Shown here piece by piece: positions 1 to 8,617 of a stretch of DNA of 64,000 bases. The notes beneath the pieces were generated by a model, which made no database searches, had not been told where the DNA came from, and was given only the letters and a program-made list of their open reading frames with translations. The stretch covers positions 62,001-126,000 of the forward strand of contig JADYUX010000001.1 of NCBI GenBank assembly GCA_021532125.1, read 5' to 3'. Both the position numbers and the translations under genes were made by a program. Positions within the stretch are counted from its first letter, which is position 1. The number at the start of each line of letters is the position of its first letter. Origin of the DNA: Arcanobacterium haemolyticum. GTDB taxonomy: Bacteria > Actinomycetota > Actinomycetes > Actinomycetales > Actinomycetaceae.

Positions 1-94
1 GCGCTCACCACAGTCCGATCAAGGAACAAGGAAAGGCTTCACCACCCGCGCGGGTGGGCACAACGAGACTCCATACTCTCGCGGATCACATAAA

Positions 95-130
95 GAAAAA
101 CGAGGGGTAGTCACCTACCCCTCGTTTTTC
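95..130. terminator. Bidirectional intrinsic terminator after DUF3046 gene
   Basis: A perfect 16-bp stem (95-110 with 115-130) closes on a TCAC tetraloop. Its outer bases are A/T runs, so each strand ends in a T tract. It lies just downstream of the minus-strand clgR-DUF3046 pair and should separate it from whatever lies left of the window (recA is expected from synteny). A 16-bp palindrome at 42-57 (CCACCCGC/GCGGGTGG) lies further left, without an obvious role. Confidence 0.85.
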
Positions 131-141
131 ACACCAGTCCA

Positions 142-387
142 TTAGTGGCGCTGCAGCCGATCGCGTTCTTCCGGCTTAATTCGATTAATGAAGCGGTAAT
201 CCTCAGGTAATCCCATCGCCTCACACATGGCATCCCACACGCGCTGCGGATTCATACCCGATTCAACCGCGTCGAGCGGGCTCACTCCCCCAAGAGACGA
301 GAGAACGAGATCTTGGGCAAGATTACGCCCATGCCCGCCCGGAAAGGTCCAATCAACTGCGCTCCAGAACTCCGATTCGCGCATCAA
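142..387 (-). CDS. DUF3046 family protein
   Basis: This 81-residue protein begins [20 protein letters not shown] and matches the small actinobacterial DUF3046 family in its length, its N-terminal REFW/W-x-F segment and its central [11 protein letters not shown] region. The function of the family is unknown. The start overlaps the clgR stop by four bases (ATGA), so the two are probably translated together. In relatives this gene sits between clgR and recA/recX, which fits its place at the left edge here. The second ATG at 384 is an equally possible start. Confidence 0.85.
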   Translation of the reverse strand: MMRESEFWSAVDWTFPGGHGRNLAQDLVLSSLGGVSPLDAVESGMNPQRVWDAMCEAMGLPEDYRFINRIKPEERDRLQRH

Positions 388-809
388 GCCATCTTTGCCA
401 TCTCGGCACGAACAAGCTCATCGGGAACAGTGTTCGGCACTCGCATGTGCGGAGGAATCCGACCTTCCGCGAAATCGACACGGTCTGCGACAAGGCGGAG
501 GACATGGCTCAAAGGCACATTCAAGGCGCGACAAATCGACGAGAGCAGTTCGGAGGATGCTTCCTTCTGTCCGCGCTCTACTTCAGAGAGATAACCGAGC
601 GAGACACGCGCATCAGAGGAAACCTCACGCAACGTGCGACCCTGACGCTGACGATACTCGCGGAGCACCTCGCCAAGCTCGCGACGGAGCAAGGCCTGCT
701 CGTGGTATTCCGGTTGCATTGCCGAGAATGACCTCGTGGCTTCGGGCTTCCGGTTTACGCCGGTACGTAGTTCCATGTTCATCATCCTATCGAACGTTGT
801 ATCAGCCAT
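384..809 (-). CDS. clgR: ClgR-like helix-turn-helix transcriptional regulator
   Basis: An XRE-type helix-turn-helix protein of 141 residues. The segment [19 protein letters not shown] followed by [12 protein letters not shown] is the hallmark of ClgR, the actinobacterial activator of clp protease and stress genes. An in-frame ATG exists upstream at 857, but the best promoter (-35 at 863-868, -10 at 840-845) would start transcription near 833, so the ATG at 809 is preferred. The gene lies downstream of pgsA-cinA and overlaps DUF3046 by four bases. A palindrome over its promoter suggests autoregulation (inference). Confidence 0.85.
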   Translation of the reverse strand: MADTTFDRMMNMELRTGVNRKPEATRSFSAMQPEYHEQALLRRELGEVLREYRQRQGRTLREVSSDARVSLGYLSEVERGQKEASSELLSSICRALNVPLSHVLRLVADRVDFAEGRIPPHMRVPNTVPDELVRAEMAKMA

Positions 810-839
810 CGTTATTCCCAATCTTCCACTGTTGAGCAC

Positions 840-870
840 ATCATAAAACTTGAGCATATTCGACTCAAGT
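840..870 (-). promoter_or_regulatory. clgR promoter with overlapping palindromic operator
   Basis: On the minus strand a TTGAGT -35 box (868-863) and a TATGAT -10 box (845-840) are separated by exactly 17 bp. A 7-bp perfect inverted repeat, ACTTGAG (848-854) and CTCAAGT (864-870) with a 9-bp spacer, covers the -35 box and most of the spacer. GTTGAG at 831-836 and CTCAAC at 875-880 add a weaker outer pair. The layout suits repression or autoregulation. The half-sites do not resemble the CGC-N5-GCG type site described for ClgR in other actinobacteria. Confidence 0.6.
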
Positions 871-975
871 ATTCCTCAACATCTGTACTCATCTTGCGGC
901 ATTAACCTGAAGAAACCCTGAAAATCGACCACACCGTTCACGGGACTTCTCCCCACGACCACGAACCGCCGAGGT

Positions 976-1509
976 TTACACCCCAAGAACTCGCGAGAGG
1001 ACGAGGAGGGCTCCCTCAACAGCGCCGGCACGCACCTGTGCGCGATCCCCTGTGAGGTGAAGCAAGTGAGCGCTCTCACCCGCAGTACCAGCCACACCTA
1101 TCCACACAGTTCCCGCATCGTGGCCGTCTGCTGGCCCCGGACCAGCCACGCCGGTCGTCGCAACGGCAAGATCACAGCCGAGCACCCGACACGCACCCCG
1201 AGCCATCTCAATCGCGACTTCGCGATCCACTGGTCCTGTCTGCGCCAGTCGATCGCGGGAAACACCCAGCACAGAGGACTTGACGTCGGTTGCGTAGCTG
1301 ACAATCCCCCCACGAAACACCGACGACACACCCGGAAGATCGACGATCGTCGCCGCTAACGCGCCTCCTGTCAGCGATTCCGCAACCCCAAGGCTAAGGT
1401 GATGACCCTCAAGATAATCAATAATCGCGGCGAGGCGAGAATACGCACTCACGTCATTATTCTCGACGGGAGGCTCCTGGCGATCGTTTCCCATCTGGAT
1501 TTCGTCCAC
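976..1509 (-). CDS. pncC: CinA C-terminal domain protein, nicotinamide-nucleotide amidase
   Basis: A stand-alone CinA C-terminal domain, predicted to deamidate nicotinamide mononucleotide to nicotinate mononucleotide in NAD salvage. Visible family signatures are VAESLTGG near the N terminus, FRGGIVSYAT in the middle, and the ATTGVAGPGPADG loop followed by GTVWIGVAG. The N-terminal CinA nucleotide-binding domain is absent, as in many bacterial PncC proteins. A GTG one base after the pgsA stop is taken as the start. ATG codons at 1494 and 1536 are alternatives, and no strong ribosome binding site decides between them. Confidence 0.85.
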   Translation of the reverse strand: MDEIQMGNDRQEPPVENNDVSAYSRLAAIIDYLEGHHLSLGVAESLTGGALAATIVDLPGVSSVFRGGIVSYATDVKSSVLGVSRDRLAQTGPVDREVAIEMARGACRVLGCDLAVATTGVAGPGPADGHDAGTVWIGVAGTAGESAHLLHLTGDRAQVRAGAVEGALLVLSRVLGV

Positions 1510-1510
1510 G

Positions 1511-2089
1511 CTACTGGCGCGCAATTGCCATCGCATCGCGCACGTAACCCACAGCAGATACGAGAGAGAAGTACAAAGCCCCCGCGATAAGAACGTACGA
1601 GGCCCACACCATCACGTGTGCAACACCAGACGGCAAGAAGGACGCCCATGGAATGAGAAGCCCGGCAATACCAAAGGACTGGAAGACCATCTTGATCTTC
1701 CCGCCTTTACCTGCGGCCATGACTTGTTTCTTCACAACAGTCATACGAACGACGGTGATAGCGACCTCACGGCCGATCATGAGAATCGTCACCCACCACC
1801 AGAGATGACCATGCCACGACAAGAGAATGAGCGCCGCTGAGATGAGCGCTTTGTCGGCGATCGAATCAGCGAGCTTCCCGAAGTTCGTGACGAGGCCACG
1901 CGAGCGCGCCAAGTAACCGTCGGCCTTATCCGTCGCTGCCGCGATAGCAAAGACTGCCCATGCTGAAGCCGCCCGTCCAGGTGTATCCACCCAGTACACG
2001 GCGACGAACACCGGCACGAGGATAAGCCGAATAATCGTCAGCACGTTGGCGATATTAAGGAGAGGTGGTTGTGTATGAGAGCTAGTCAC
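1511..2089 (-). CDS. pgsA: CDP-diacylglycerol-glycerol-3-phosphate 3-phosphatidyltransferase
   Basis: This membrane enzyme of 192 residues makes phosphatidylglycerophosphate from CDP-diacylglycerol and glycerol-3-phosphate. The CDP-alcohol phosphotransferase signature is complete: D-K-A-D-G-Y-L-A-R, then eight residues, then G-K-L-A-D-S-I-A-D. Several hydrophobic segments follow (ALISAALILLSWHG, HVMVWASYVLIAGALYF). It heads the minus-strand group pgsA-cinA-clgR-DUF3046, a conserved actinobacterial order next to ftsK. Here ftsK is separated from it by an oppositely oriented capA-like gene. Length is normal for the family. Confidence 0.92.
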   Translation of the reverse strand: MTSSHTQPPLLNIANVLTIIRLILVPVFVAVYWVDTPGRAASAWAVFAIAAATDKADGYLARSRGLVTNFGKLADSIADKALISAALILLSWHGHLWWWVTILMIGREVAITVVRMTVVKKQVMAAGKGGKIKMVFQSFGIAGLLIPWASFLPSGVAHVMVWASYVLIAGALYFSLVSAVGYVRDAMAIARQ

Positions 2090-2233
2090 AGTTCAAGCCT
2101 AGCCATGTCGGAGGGCATTAGCGCGTGTACGCGCTTGCATCCCATTGTCGAATGGCCCTCTGGATGGCTCGTGGCAAGGGGAACCAGTATCGTCAGCGTT
2201 CTCCTTCTAAGCTAGAACTGAAAGGGGAAACTT

Positions 2234-3490
2234 ATGCGCCGAAAACTATTCTTTGCTTGCGCTGCGGCATTTGCCGTCGCGGCCTGCTCGCCAGCAGTCA
2301 CAGAGGATGCATCCCAAGCACCTCACTCACCCGATACCAACGAGACATCGAGCGAAACTGCTACACCCACACCAACTCCCACGAGTGTCCCCTCGCAGAT
2401 GAGCATCGTCGCCGGCGGCGATATTTTGCTTCATCTCTCAGTCAATGAATTCGCGCGCACATCCTCCGGATACGACTACACGCCCCTGTTTGCAGGGATC
2501 ACGCCGTGGATATCAGGAGCAGACCTTGCACTATGTAACCTCGAAGTGCCCATCGTCCCCGAGGGAGAAAAGCCCTCGAATTATCCGATGTTCGGTTCTC
2601 CTCCCGATATCGCGGCTTCTCTCAAAACGATCGGATGGGACGGCTGCTCGTTAGCGACGAACCACTCTATGGATCGAGGTGTTGCAGGTGTCACCTCTAC
2701 TCTCGCGACATTTGACTCGGTGGGCCTCGGCCACGCAGGAACGGCTCGGAGCCAAGAAGAAGCCGACTCTCTCACCTACTACACGCTGAGCTCTGGCGGA
2801 CGGGACGTCACGATCGCTCACTTAAGCGCGACGACACTCACGAACGGCATCCCGATCCCCTCGACTGCGCCCTATTCGTGGAATGTCGTCGGCTCGCTCG
2901 GTCTGCGTTCAGTCGACGACCTCATCGCAGACGCACGCCGTGCTCGCACCCAAGGCGCTGATCTCGTCGTCCTCTCAATGCACTGGGGAACCGAATACGT
3001 ATCCCAACCAATCGAAGAACAGGAAACAATCGCTGAGCGCCTCGCGGCATCTGGGACGGTCGATCTCGTTCTCGGCAACCATTCCCACGTACCCGAACCT
3101 GTCGCCAAGCTCCCCGGCGGGCCAGATAACGCGGGAATGTGGGTCGTATGGTCGATGGGAAATATGATCTCAGGGCAGACGATCGAGAATCACGGATACC
3201 GCGTGACGACCGGCCTTCTCACCACTGCTACGGTCGATGTGCCAGCCGAGGGGCCGGCCCACGTTTCGAATCTTGAATGGAGCGCGGTAACTCAGGACAC
3301 CCGCACCGATCATCTTTTCATGCTCTCTGAACTCATGGCAGACGGCACGGGCACCGGCATGACACTGACACCGGCACAAATCCAGGCGCGTGCAGACGCC
3401 ACGTACCCTGTGATGACGGCAGACGGATCGGTAGAGCGAACCGAAGCTCCCGTCGGACAATCCACTTTGGTGTCTGTGACCAGGAAGTGA
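2234..3490 (+). CDS. CapA family lipoprotein, metallophosphoesterase-like
   Basis: A 418-residue putative lipoprotein. The N terminus (MRRKLFFACAAAFAVAAC) carries a lipobox with Cys18, followed by a Thr/Ser/Pro-rich linker to about residue 55. The rest is a PGA_cap (CapA/PgsA) domain of the metallophosphatase fold, with VAGGDILLH, the ATNHSMD motif, MHWGTEY and LGNHSHVPEP supplying probable metal ligands. Relatives act in poly-gamma-glutamate or capsule synthesis, but the substrate here is unknown. AAAGGGG lies about eight bases before the ATG. It is a single plus-strand gene set between pgsA and ftsK and converges on ftsK. Confidence 0.85.
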   Translation: MRRKLFFACAAAFAVAACSPAVTEDASQAPHSPDTNETSSETATPTPTPTSVPSQMSIVAGGDILLHLSVNEFARTSSGYDYTPLFAGITPWISGADLALCNLEVPIVPEGEKPSNYPMFGSPPDIAASLKTIGWDGCSLATNHSMDRGVAGVTSTLATFDSVGLGHAGTARSQEEADSLTYYTLSSGGRDVTIAHLSATTLTNGIPIPSTAPYSWNVVGSLGLRSVDDLIADARRARTQGADLVVLSMHWGTEYVSQPIEEQETIAERLAASGTVDLVLGNHSHVPEPVAKLPGGPDNAGMWVVWSMGNMISGQTIENHGYRVTTGLLTTATVDVPAEGPAHVSNLEWSAVTQDTRTDHLFMLSELMADGTGTGMTLTPAQIQARADATYPVMTADGSVERTEAPVGQSTLVSVTRK

Positions 3491-3567
3491 AAACGCACGT
3501 TCGGGAGGGCACAGCCAAAGACTCAATGCGGGGCAATCAGTCAGGCGCAAGCTCTCACGAATGATTC

Positions 3568-6168
3568 TTATCGGCGTCCGGTGAGCTGCCATGCGTCCTC
3601 ACCGGATTCACCTTCGTCGTCATCTTCGTCGTCATACCAGTTCGTTGCGACGGGTTCGTTCGAATGATCAAGAGGGTCGGTGGCGTAGCGATCGACAAGC
3701 GTCGGAGTATCGTCGTCCCCGCTGTCATCTGCGCCGTCCGCATCCTCAGCGATTGACTCCTTCTCGCCACGCAACACCGCCAAAGCGTCCTCAAGATTCT
3801 CCGGCTGGACGAGCACTTCGCGCGCCTTCGAGCCTTCAGAGGGGCCCACGATCTCGTACTGTTCGAGAAGATCCATCATGCGGCCGGCCTTTGCGAAGCC
3901 CATGCGGAGCTTTCGTTGGAGCATCGAGGTAGAGCCGAACTGTGTCGTGATAACAATTTCGGCTGCCTGGAGCAGCATGTCGAGATCGTCACCAATCTCC
4001 TCACGCTGTTTCTTTTGGGCGCTGGCCTCTTCGAAATCTTCACGATAATGCGGGGTGAGTTGAGCCTTAACATGGGCGACGACCGATTCAATCTCGCTTT
4101 CGTCAACCCATGCCCCTTGGAGACGGATGGGCTTCGAGGCGCCAGCAGGTAGGAAGAGCGCGTCGCCTTGACCAATAAGCTTTTCTGCACCCGACTGGTC
4201 GAGAATCGTCCGAGAGTCCACGAGCGAGGATGTCATAAACGCGAGCCGGGACGGAATATTTGCCTTGATGACACCCGTGACGATATCGACCGACGGACGC
4301 TGGGTCGCGAGGACAAGGTGGATGCCTGCGGCTCGTGCGAGCTGCGTGATGCGCTGGATCGAAGCTTCCACATCGCGAGGCGCCACCATCATGAGATCGG
4401 CAAGCTCGTCGACGACGACGAGGAGGTAGGGGTAGGGCTGAAGCGTGCGGCCCGGATCGTGAGCTACCACTTTTCCTTCGCGCACGGCGTCGTTGAAGTC
4501 GTTGATGTTCTTGAAATGGTAGGCGGCCATGTCGTCATATCGGGCGTCCATCTCTTTGACCACCCATTCGAGGGCTTCGGCAGCCTTCTTTGGGTTCGTG
4601 ATGATGGGTGTGACGAGGTGCGGAATACCTGCGTAGATGGTGAGTTCAACGCGTTTGGGATCGACGAGGATCATGCGTACCTCGTCGGGTGTAGCACGCA
4701 TCATGACGGAGGTAATCATCGAATTGATAAACGACGACTTACCGGCACCTGTTGCACCTGCCACGAGAAGGTGGGGCATCTTCGCGAGATTCGCGACGAC
4801 GAATTTGCCTTGAACGTTCTTCCCGACGCCGACAGTGAGGGGGTGTGTTGCCTTTTGTGCCGGAGCGGAGCGGAGCACATCACCGAGGAGGACGGTTTCG
4901 CGATCTTGATTGGGGATCTCGATGCCCACGGCAGATTTTCCGGGGATTGGCGAGAGGATGCGAACATCTGCTGAGGCGACCGCGTACGCGATGTTCTTCG
5001 ACAGGGCGCCGATACGCTCGACCTTGACGCCGGGGCCGAGCTCAACTTCGTACTGCGTGACTGTCGGTCCGCGCGAGAAGCCGACGACCTGCGCGTCCAC
5101 ACCAAAGTCGTTGAAGACGCCTGTCAGTTGGGCGACTACTCTATCGTTAGCTTCGGTTCGTTCCTTGTGCGGCTGACCTGCCTTGAGATCAGTGAGCGGA
5201 GGAAGCTCGTACGTGACGTTGGGATCAAGAAGGAGCTGTTGAGCCTGGGTAGGCGCCGGCGTGATGACAGGTGCGGGCAGGTTTGACGGCTCCTCGTGCG
5301 TGCTCTCCTGGACTGCAGGCGCCTTCTTCTTACGCGGCTCTTTGCGCTGAACATCGAGAGCTTGCGTGGCAAGTTCGTCCCCTTCCGCGGGGATCGTGGC
5401 GCCATCAGTGCTCTCGCCTGTGCCGATCTCATCGACAACCGTGGGCGATTCGTCGCTTTTCTTCTTCCGGCGACGCCCAAACACTCGGGTTGGTTCGCCT
5501 TCGTCAATTTCGTGCGCTTGGTCGTACGGGATCGAGGCTGTGGCGCCTCGGTTGGCGACCTCCGGAGCCTCGTCGTCTGCCGCGCGAGCCTCGGCGATAC
5601 GTGAGCCGACGAGCTTGTCCCACAGTTCCCCTAGCGTCATATCGCACATGTAGAGGATTGCGAAAAGCGTAGCGAGGATGAGGATGGGGTATGCGCCGTA
5701 TACCGAGAACAGTGCCTTAAAGGAGCCCCCGACGGCCCAACCGAGGATTCCGCCGGCGCTTTCAATCCCGGCAAAGTCATCGACAAGGCTCGCCGGATTG
5801 ACAATAAGATGAGCAAGCCCTGTAGCCGTCGCCACAAGGATGAGAACGCCAATCGTCACACGCTTGTTTGCGGGACGAGGCTCCGCGCGGAAGAACTGGA
5901 TGGAGGCCACGAGGAGGAGGACCGGGACACAGACTGAAAGGAGTCCAACAGGGCCAGCCGTCAGGTGATGAATAATCCCACCAAGAATCCCCGAGAGGTT
6001 CAACCACTCACGTAATGCCACGACTATGGCGAGGGCGACAAGGAGGAACGCCACCGCGTCACGCTTAATACCTGTCAATGGCGCACGTTCAGCCTGCTCT
6101 CGAGGCTCACGCCGAGGAGCAGGCTGCGATTTCTTAGGATTCTGGTCTTTGCGAACACGTGGACTCAC
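3568..6168 (-). CDS. ftsK: DNA translocase FtsK/SpoIIIE
   Basis: An 866-residue septal DNA pump. A basic N terminus leads into four hydrophobic segments (residues about 35-170), then a charged, Pro-rich linker (about 190-320). The RecA-like motor has Walker A GATGAGKSS and Walker B LLVVVDELADLMM. A winged-helix gamma domain (FGSTSMLQRKLRMGFAKAGR onward) would read polar chromosomal sequences. Unusually, about 70 strongly acidic residues follow the gamma domain, which normally ends FtsK. It works with XerC (50.4-51.3 kb) at chromosome dimer resolution. Confidence 0.95.
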   Translation of the reverse strand: MSPRVRKDQNPKKSQPAPRREPREQAERAPLTGIKRDAVAFLLVALAIVVALREWLNLSGILGGIIHHLTAGPVGLLSVCVPVLLLVASIQFFRAEPRPANKRVTIGVLILVATATGLAHLIVNPASLVDDFAGIESAGGILGWAVGGSFKALFSVYGAYPILILATLFAILYMCDMTLGELWDKLVGSRIAEARAADDEAPEVANRGATASIPYDQAHEIDEGEPTRVFGRRRKKKSDESPTVVDEIGTGESTDGATIPAEGDELATQALDVQRKEPRKKKAPAVQESTHEEPSNLPAPVITPAPTQAQQLLLDPNVTYELPPLTDLKAGQPHKERTEANDRVVAQLTGVFNDFGVDAQVVGFSRGPTVTQYEVELGPGVKVERIGALSKNIAYAVASADVRILSPIPGKSAVGIEIPNQDRETVLLGDVLRSAPAQKATHPLTVGVGKNVQGKFVVANLAKMPHLLVAGATGAGKSSFINSMITSVMMRATPDEVRMILVDPKRVELTIYAGIPHLVTPIITNPKKAAEALEWVVKEMDARYDDMAAYHFKNINDFNDAVREGKVVAHDPGRTLQPYPYLLVVVDELADLMMVAPRDVEASIQRITQLARAAGIHLVLATQRPSVDIVTGVIKANIPSRLAFMTSSLVDSRTILDQSGAEKLIGQGDALFLPAGASKPIRLQGAWVDESEIESVVAHVKAQLTPHYREDFEEASAQKKQREEIGDDLDMLLQAAEIVITTQFGSTSMLQRKLRMGFAKAGRMMDLLEQYEIVGPSEGSKAREVLVQPENLEDALAVLRGEKESIAEDADGADDSGDDDTPTLVDRYATDPLDHSNEPVATNWYDDEDDDEGESGEDAWQLTGRR

Positions 6169-6211
6169 AGAAAAACCTTAGCTTTAGAGGCTATCCCAAT
6201 ACACATAGGGC

Positions 6212-6235
6212 GCGCCGCCCCGTGAGGGGCGACGC
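6212..6235. terminator. GC-rich hairpin between NCS1 permease gene and ftsK
   Basis: CGCCCC (6216-6221) pairs with GGGGCG (6226-6231) around a GTGA loop. The pairing extends by three further base pairs after one mismatch. It lies in the 96-bp gap between the permease stop and the ftsK start. There is no T tract, so intrinsic termination is only possible, not clear. Confidence 0.4.
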
Positions 6236-6264
6236 ACCCAGTGATGGTAAGTTCTCGCGTTTGC

Positions 6265-7710
6265 CTAGTCGAGCGCCTCCTGGCGACGCACCCGGTTCCG
6301 GCCCGAGAGCCCAACGAGAATACCGCCGACGAGGGCGACAAGCACGCCAATCGACGTTCCACCCCACACCTCAATATCGAGATGGAGCGGACCGAAGAGG
6401 AAGCCTTGCCACGTAAATCCGTCCGTAGACGACGTGACCAATCCCCAACCGATGACGGTGAGCACGAGCATACCGATCACGTTCACCCAATTGACGGCAC
6501 CGTACCGGCCGGACGGATCAAAGAGTGATGCTTCGTCGTAATCCTTGCGACGAATGGCAAGATCGCCAATAAAGATACCTGCCCACGCCGCAATCGGCAC
6601 GCCGAGGGTAATGAGGAATGCCTGGAACGGCCCAATGAAATCGCCAGCAAACCACACAATCCAGATCGTCCCGAGGATCATAAGTACGCCGTCAAGAAGC
6701 ACAGCATGCCAACGCTTAATCGGGATACCGAGCGAGAGCAGCGTGAGGCCCGAGGAGTAAATGTCCATCACTGCCCCCGACACCAGGCCGCCCACTGTCA
6801 CCACAATAAACAGAAGAAGGAAACCCGTGGGGAGCATCGAGGCCAGAGTGCCAATCGGATCGGAATTTACACCTTCAGCCAACTCCGGATTCGAGCCGGC
6901 CAGAAGAACCCCGTAGAAGATGAGAATAATTGGTGCGGCTGAGGAAGCGAAGGTCGTCCAACCAACAATCCCCTTCGAGGAAGCCTCTCGCGGGAGGTAA
7001 CGCGAATAGTCCGCCGCGCAATTCACCCAGCCAAGGCCCAGCCCCGTCATGAGCATGATCGTCGCACCCAGGAAGGCCTCCCAGTTGCCGCTCGCAAGCG
7101 ACATCACTGCACTCATATCGACATCTTTGATCGTCAGCGCAATATAGCCGATCGTGATAACCCCCAAAATCACTGTCAGCCACGTCTGAATCTTCATGAT
7201 GAAGTCAAAACCAAGGATTCCGGCGATGACGACGATGCCCACAACAACAAGGAACGCGACAATCTTCGTGAGCTCGGAATCTGGGGCGCCCATACGAACA
7301 GCCACGGTGTTCGTCGCCAACGTCGCATTCACAACGAGCACGATCTCCCACCCCACCGTGAGCAGATAGGAAACTATGCCAGGCAAACCGTTACCGACAA
7401 CGCCAAAAGGAGCACGCGACAGCGTCAATGTTGGCGCACCGCCGCGCTTGCCAGCAATCGCAATCACTCCAACCAGCAAGAACGAAAGAATCGTCCCGAT
7501 CACACCGATAATGACTGCTTGCACAAACGAGAGGCCGAATCCAAGAATCCACGCACCCCACGGCACAGCCAGAACCGAGATATTCGCGGCAAACCACGGC
7601 CAAAAAAGATCCGACGGTTTCCCCTTACGCTCCTCGTCGCGGACGACCTCAATTCCGGTCTCTTCGATAGAAAATGCCGATGTCTTCTCGGCACCAGTAC
7701 TACTACTCAC
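6265..7710 (-). CDS. NCS1 family nucleobase:cation symporter
   Basis: A 481-residue polytopic membrane protein of the nucleobase:cation symporter-1 family (cytosine/purine/uracil/allantoin permeases). After a hydrophilic N terminus of about 33 residues come roughly twelve membrane segments, starting FWPWFAANISVLAVPWGAW. Family features include the GGAPTLTLSRAPFG stretch and WVNCAADYSRYLPRE in the middle. Its start overlaps the purine nucleoside phosphorylase stop by four bases, so the two genes are probably cotranslated and handle one purine uptake and salvage route. The exact substrate cannot be read from sequence. Confidence 0.88.
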   Translation of the reverse strand: MSSSTGAEKTSAFSIEETGIEVVRDEERKGKPSDLFWPWFAANISVLAVPWGAWILGFGLSFVQAVIIGVIGTILSFLLVGVIAIAGKRGGAPTLTLSRAPFGVVGNGLPGIVSYLLTVGWEIVLVVNATLATNTVAVRMGAPDSELTKIVAFLVVVGIVVIAGILGFDFIMKIQTWLTVILGVITIGYIALTIKDVDMSAVMSLASGNWEAFLGATIMLMTGLGLGWVNCAADYSRYLPREASSKGIVGWTTFASSAAPIILIFYGVLLAGSNPELAEGVNSDPIGTLASMLPTGFLLLFIVVTVGGLVSGAVMDIYSSGLTLLSLGIPIKRWHAVLLDGVLMILGTIWIVWFAGDFIGPFQAFLITLGVPIAAWAGIFIGDLAIRRKDYDEASLFDPSGRYGAVNWVNVIGMLVLTVIGWGLVTSSTDGFTWQGFLFGPLHLDIEVWGGTSIGVLVALVGGILVGLSGRNRVRRQEALD

Positions 7711-8507
7711 TTATTCTCCTCGTGCGTGAAAAGCCGCGCGAGCGCTGGACCAAGGCGACCAGCCTCGCGCATAGCAATAGCAACAACTTCATCAGGGTCA
7801 ATAACTTCGCCACTCGCCTCATGCGCCGTGACCGTCGACAGGGCCAGAACCTCCATCCCACACGCCCTCGCCTGGATTGTCTCCAACACCGTGGACATAC
7901 CGAGAGCCTGTGCTCCGAGGCCCGCAATCGCACGTGCCTCAGATGCCGACTCGTAGTGCGGTCCGGGCAGCATCGCGTACACGCCCTCAACAAGCACGAT
8001 CCCGTCCTCGCCAGCGAGTCGAGTAACTAGCGCGCGAAGCCGCGAAGAATAGGCATCGGTGAGATCGACGAAGTTCGCACCCACAAGCGGTGAGGTTCCT
8101 GTGAGATTGAGATGATCGTTCAGCACCATGACCTGGCCAAGAGGCCATTCTTCGACAAGGGCACCGTTGGCATTCGTCAGAACAAGGGTGCGGGCACCTA
8201 GCTCCGCACTAATCCTCACATTACGCCCAACCTCAACCGGGCCATGCCCCTCATAGAGGTGTGTACGCCCGGCAAAGACGAGAACTCTCTGCCCGCCGAG
8301 ATCGTAAAGCGACAAGATTCCGTCATGGCCAGGAGCAACGGGCGGATGCAAGCCCACGTCGTCGTAACGACACGTCCCAACCGGTTCAGGCCAAGAATCG
8401 ACGAGACTCCCCCACCCCGAACCTAAAACGAGCGCGGCATCGACGGCACCGATTCCGAAGCGCTCGCGGATATTCTGGGCGACATCGCCCTCTGGAATTT
8501 TCCCCAT
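7707..8507 (-). CDS. punA: Purine-nucleoside phosphorylase
   Basis: A trimeric-type purine nucleoside phosphorylase that splits purine nucleosides with phosphate into base and ribose-1-phosphate. Signatures include VLGSGWG (phosphate loop), GRTHLYEGHGP, LTNANGAL, and AMLPGPHYESASEARA followed by LGMSTVLETIQARACGM. The ATG at 8507 is chosen because the upstream ATG at 8558 abuts the terminator hairpin of rnj. Neither has a clear ribosome binding site; a TACTAT hexamer just upstream of 8507 would allow a leaderless transcript (inference). It is coupled to the downstream NCS1 permease gene. Confidence 0.88.
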   Translation of the reverse strand: MGKIPEGDVAQNIRERFGIGAVDAALVLGSGWGSLVDSWPEPVGTCRYDDVGLHPPVAPGHDGILSLYDLGGQRVLVFAGRTHLYEGHGPVEVGRNVRISAELGARTLVLTNANGALVEEWPLGQVMVLNDHLNLTGTSPLVGANFVDLTDAYSSRLRALVTRLAGEDGIVLVEGVYAMLPGPHYESASEARAIAGLGAQALGMSTVLETIQARACGMEVLALSTVTAHEASGEVIDPDEVVAIAMREAGRLGPALARLFTHEENK

Positions 8508-8560
8508 AGCCGAATAGTAGTGCGAAAACGCTGGTGGCGACGGAATTTTACGCTTCATAG

Positions 8561-8601
8561 ACGACGAAGGAGCAAGCCGGACTGGCCCACTCCTTCGTCG
8601 T
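8561..8601 (-). terminator. Terminator hairpin downstream of rnj
   Basis: A 12-bp perfect stem pairs ACGACGAAGGAG (8561-8572) with its complement (8590-8601). The 17-nt loop can itself form a small GCC/GGC pairing. It lies 17 bp past the RNase J stop. It belongs to a recurrent group of stems in this window built on ACGACGAA/TTCGTCGT. Confidence 0.7.
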
Positions 8602-8617
8602 TCATGAAACCCGCGGA

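Noticed and set aside
2234-3490. Capsule biosynthesis locus
   Set aside because: Only the CapA-like gene is present; no capB/capC or other polymer genes adjoin it.
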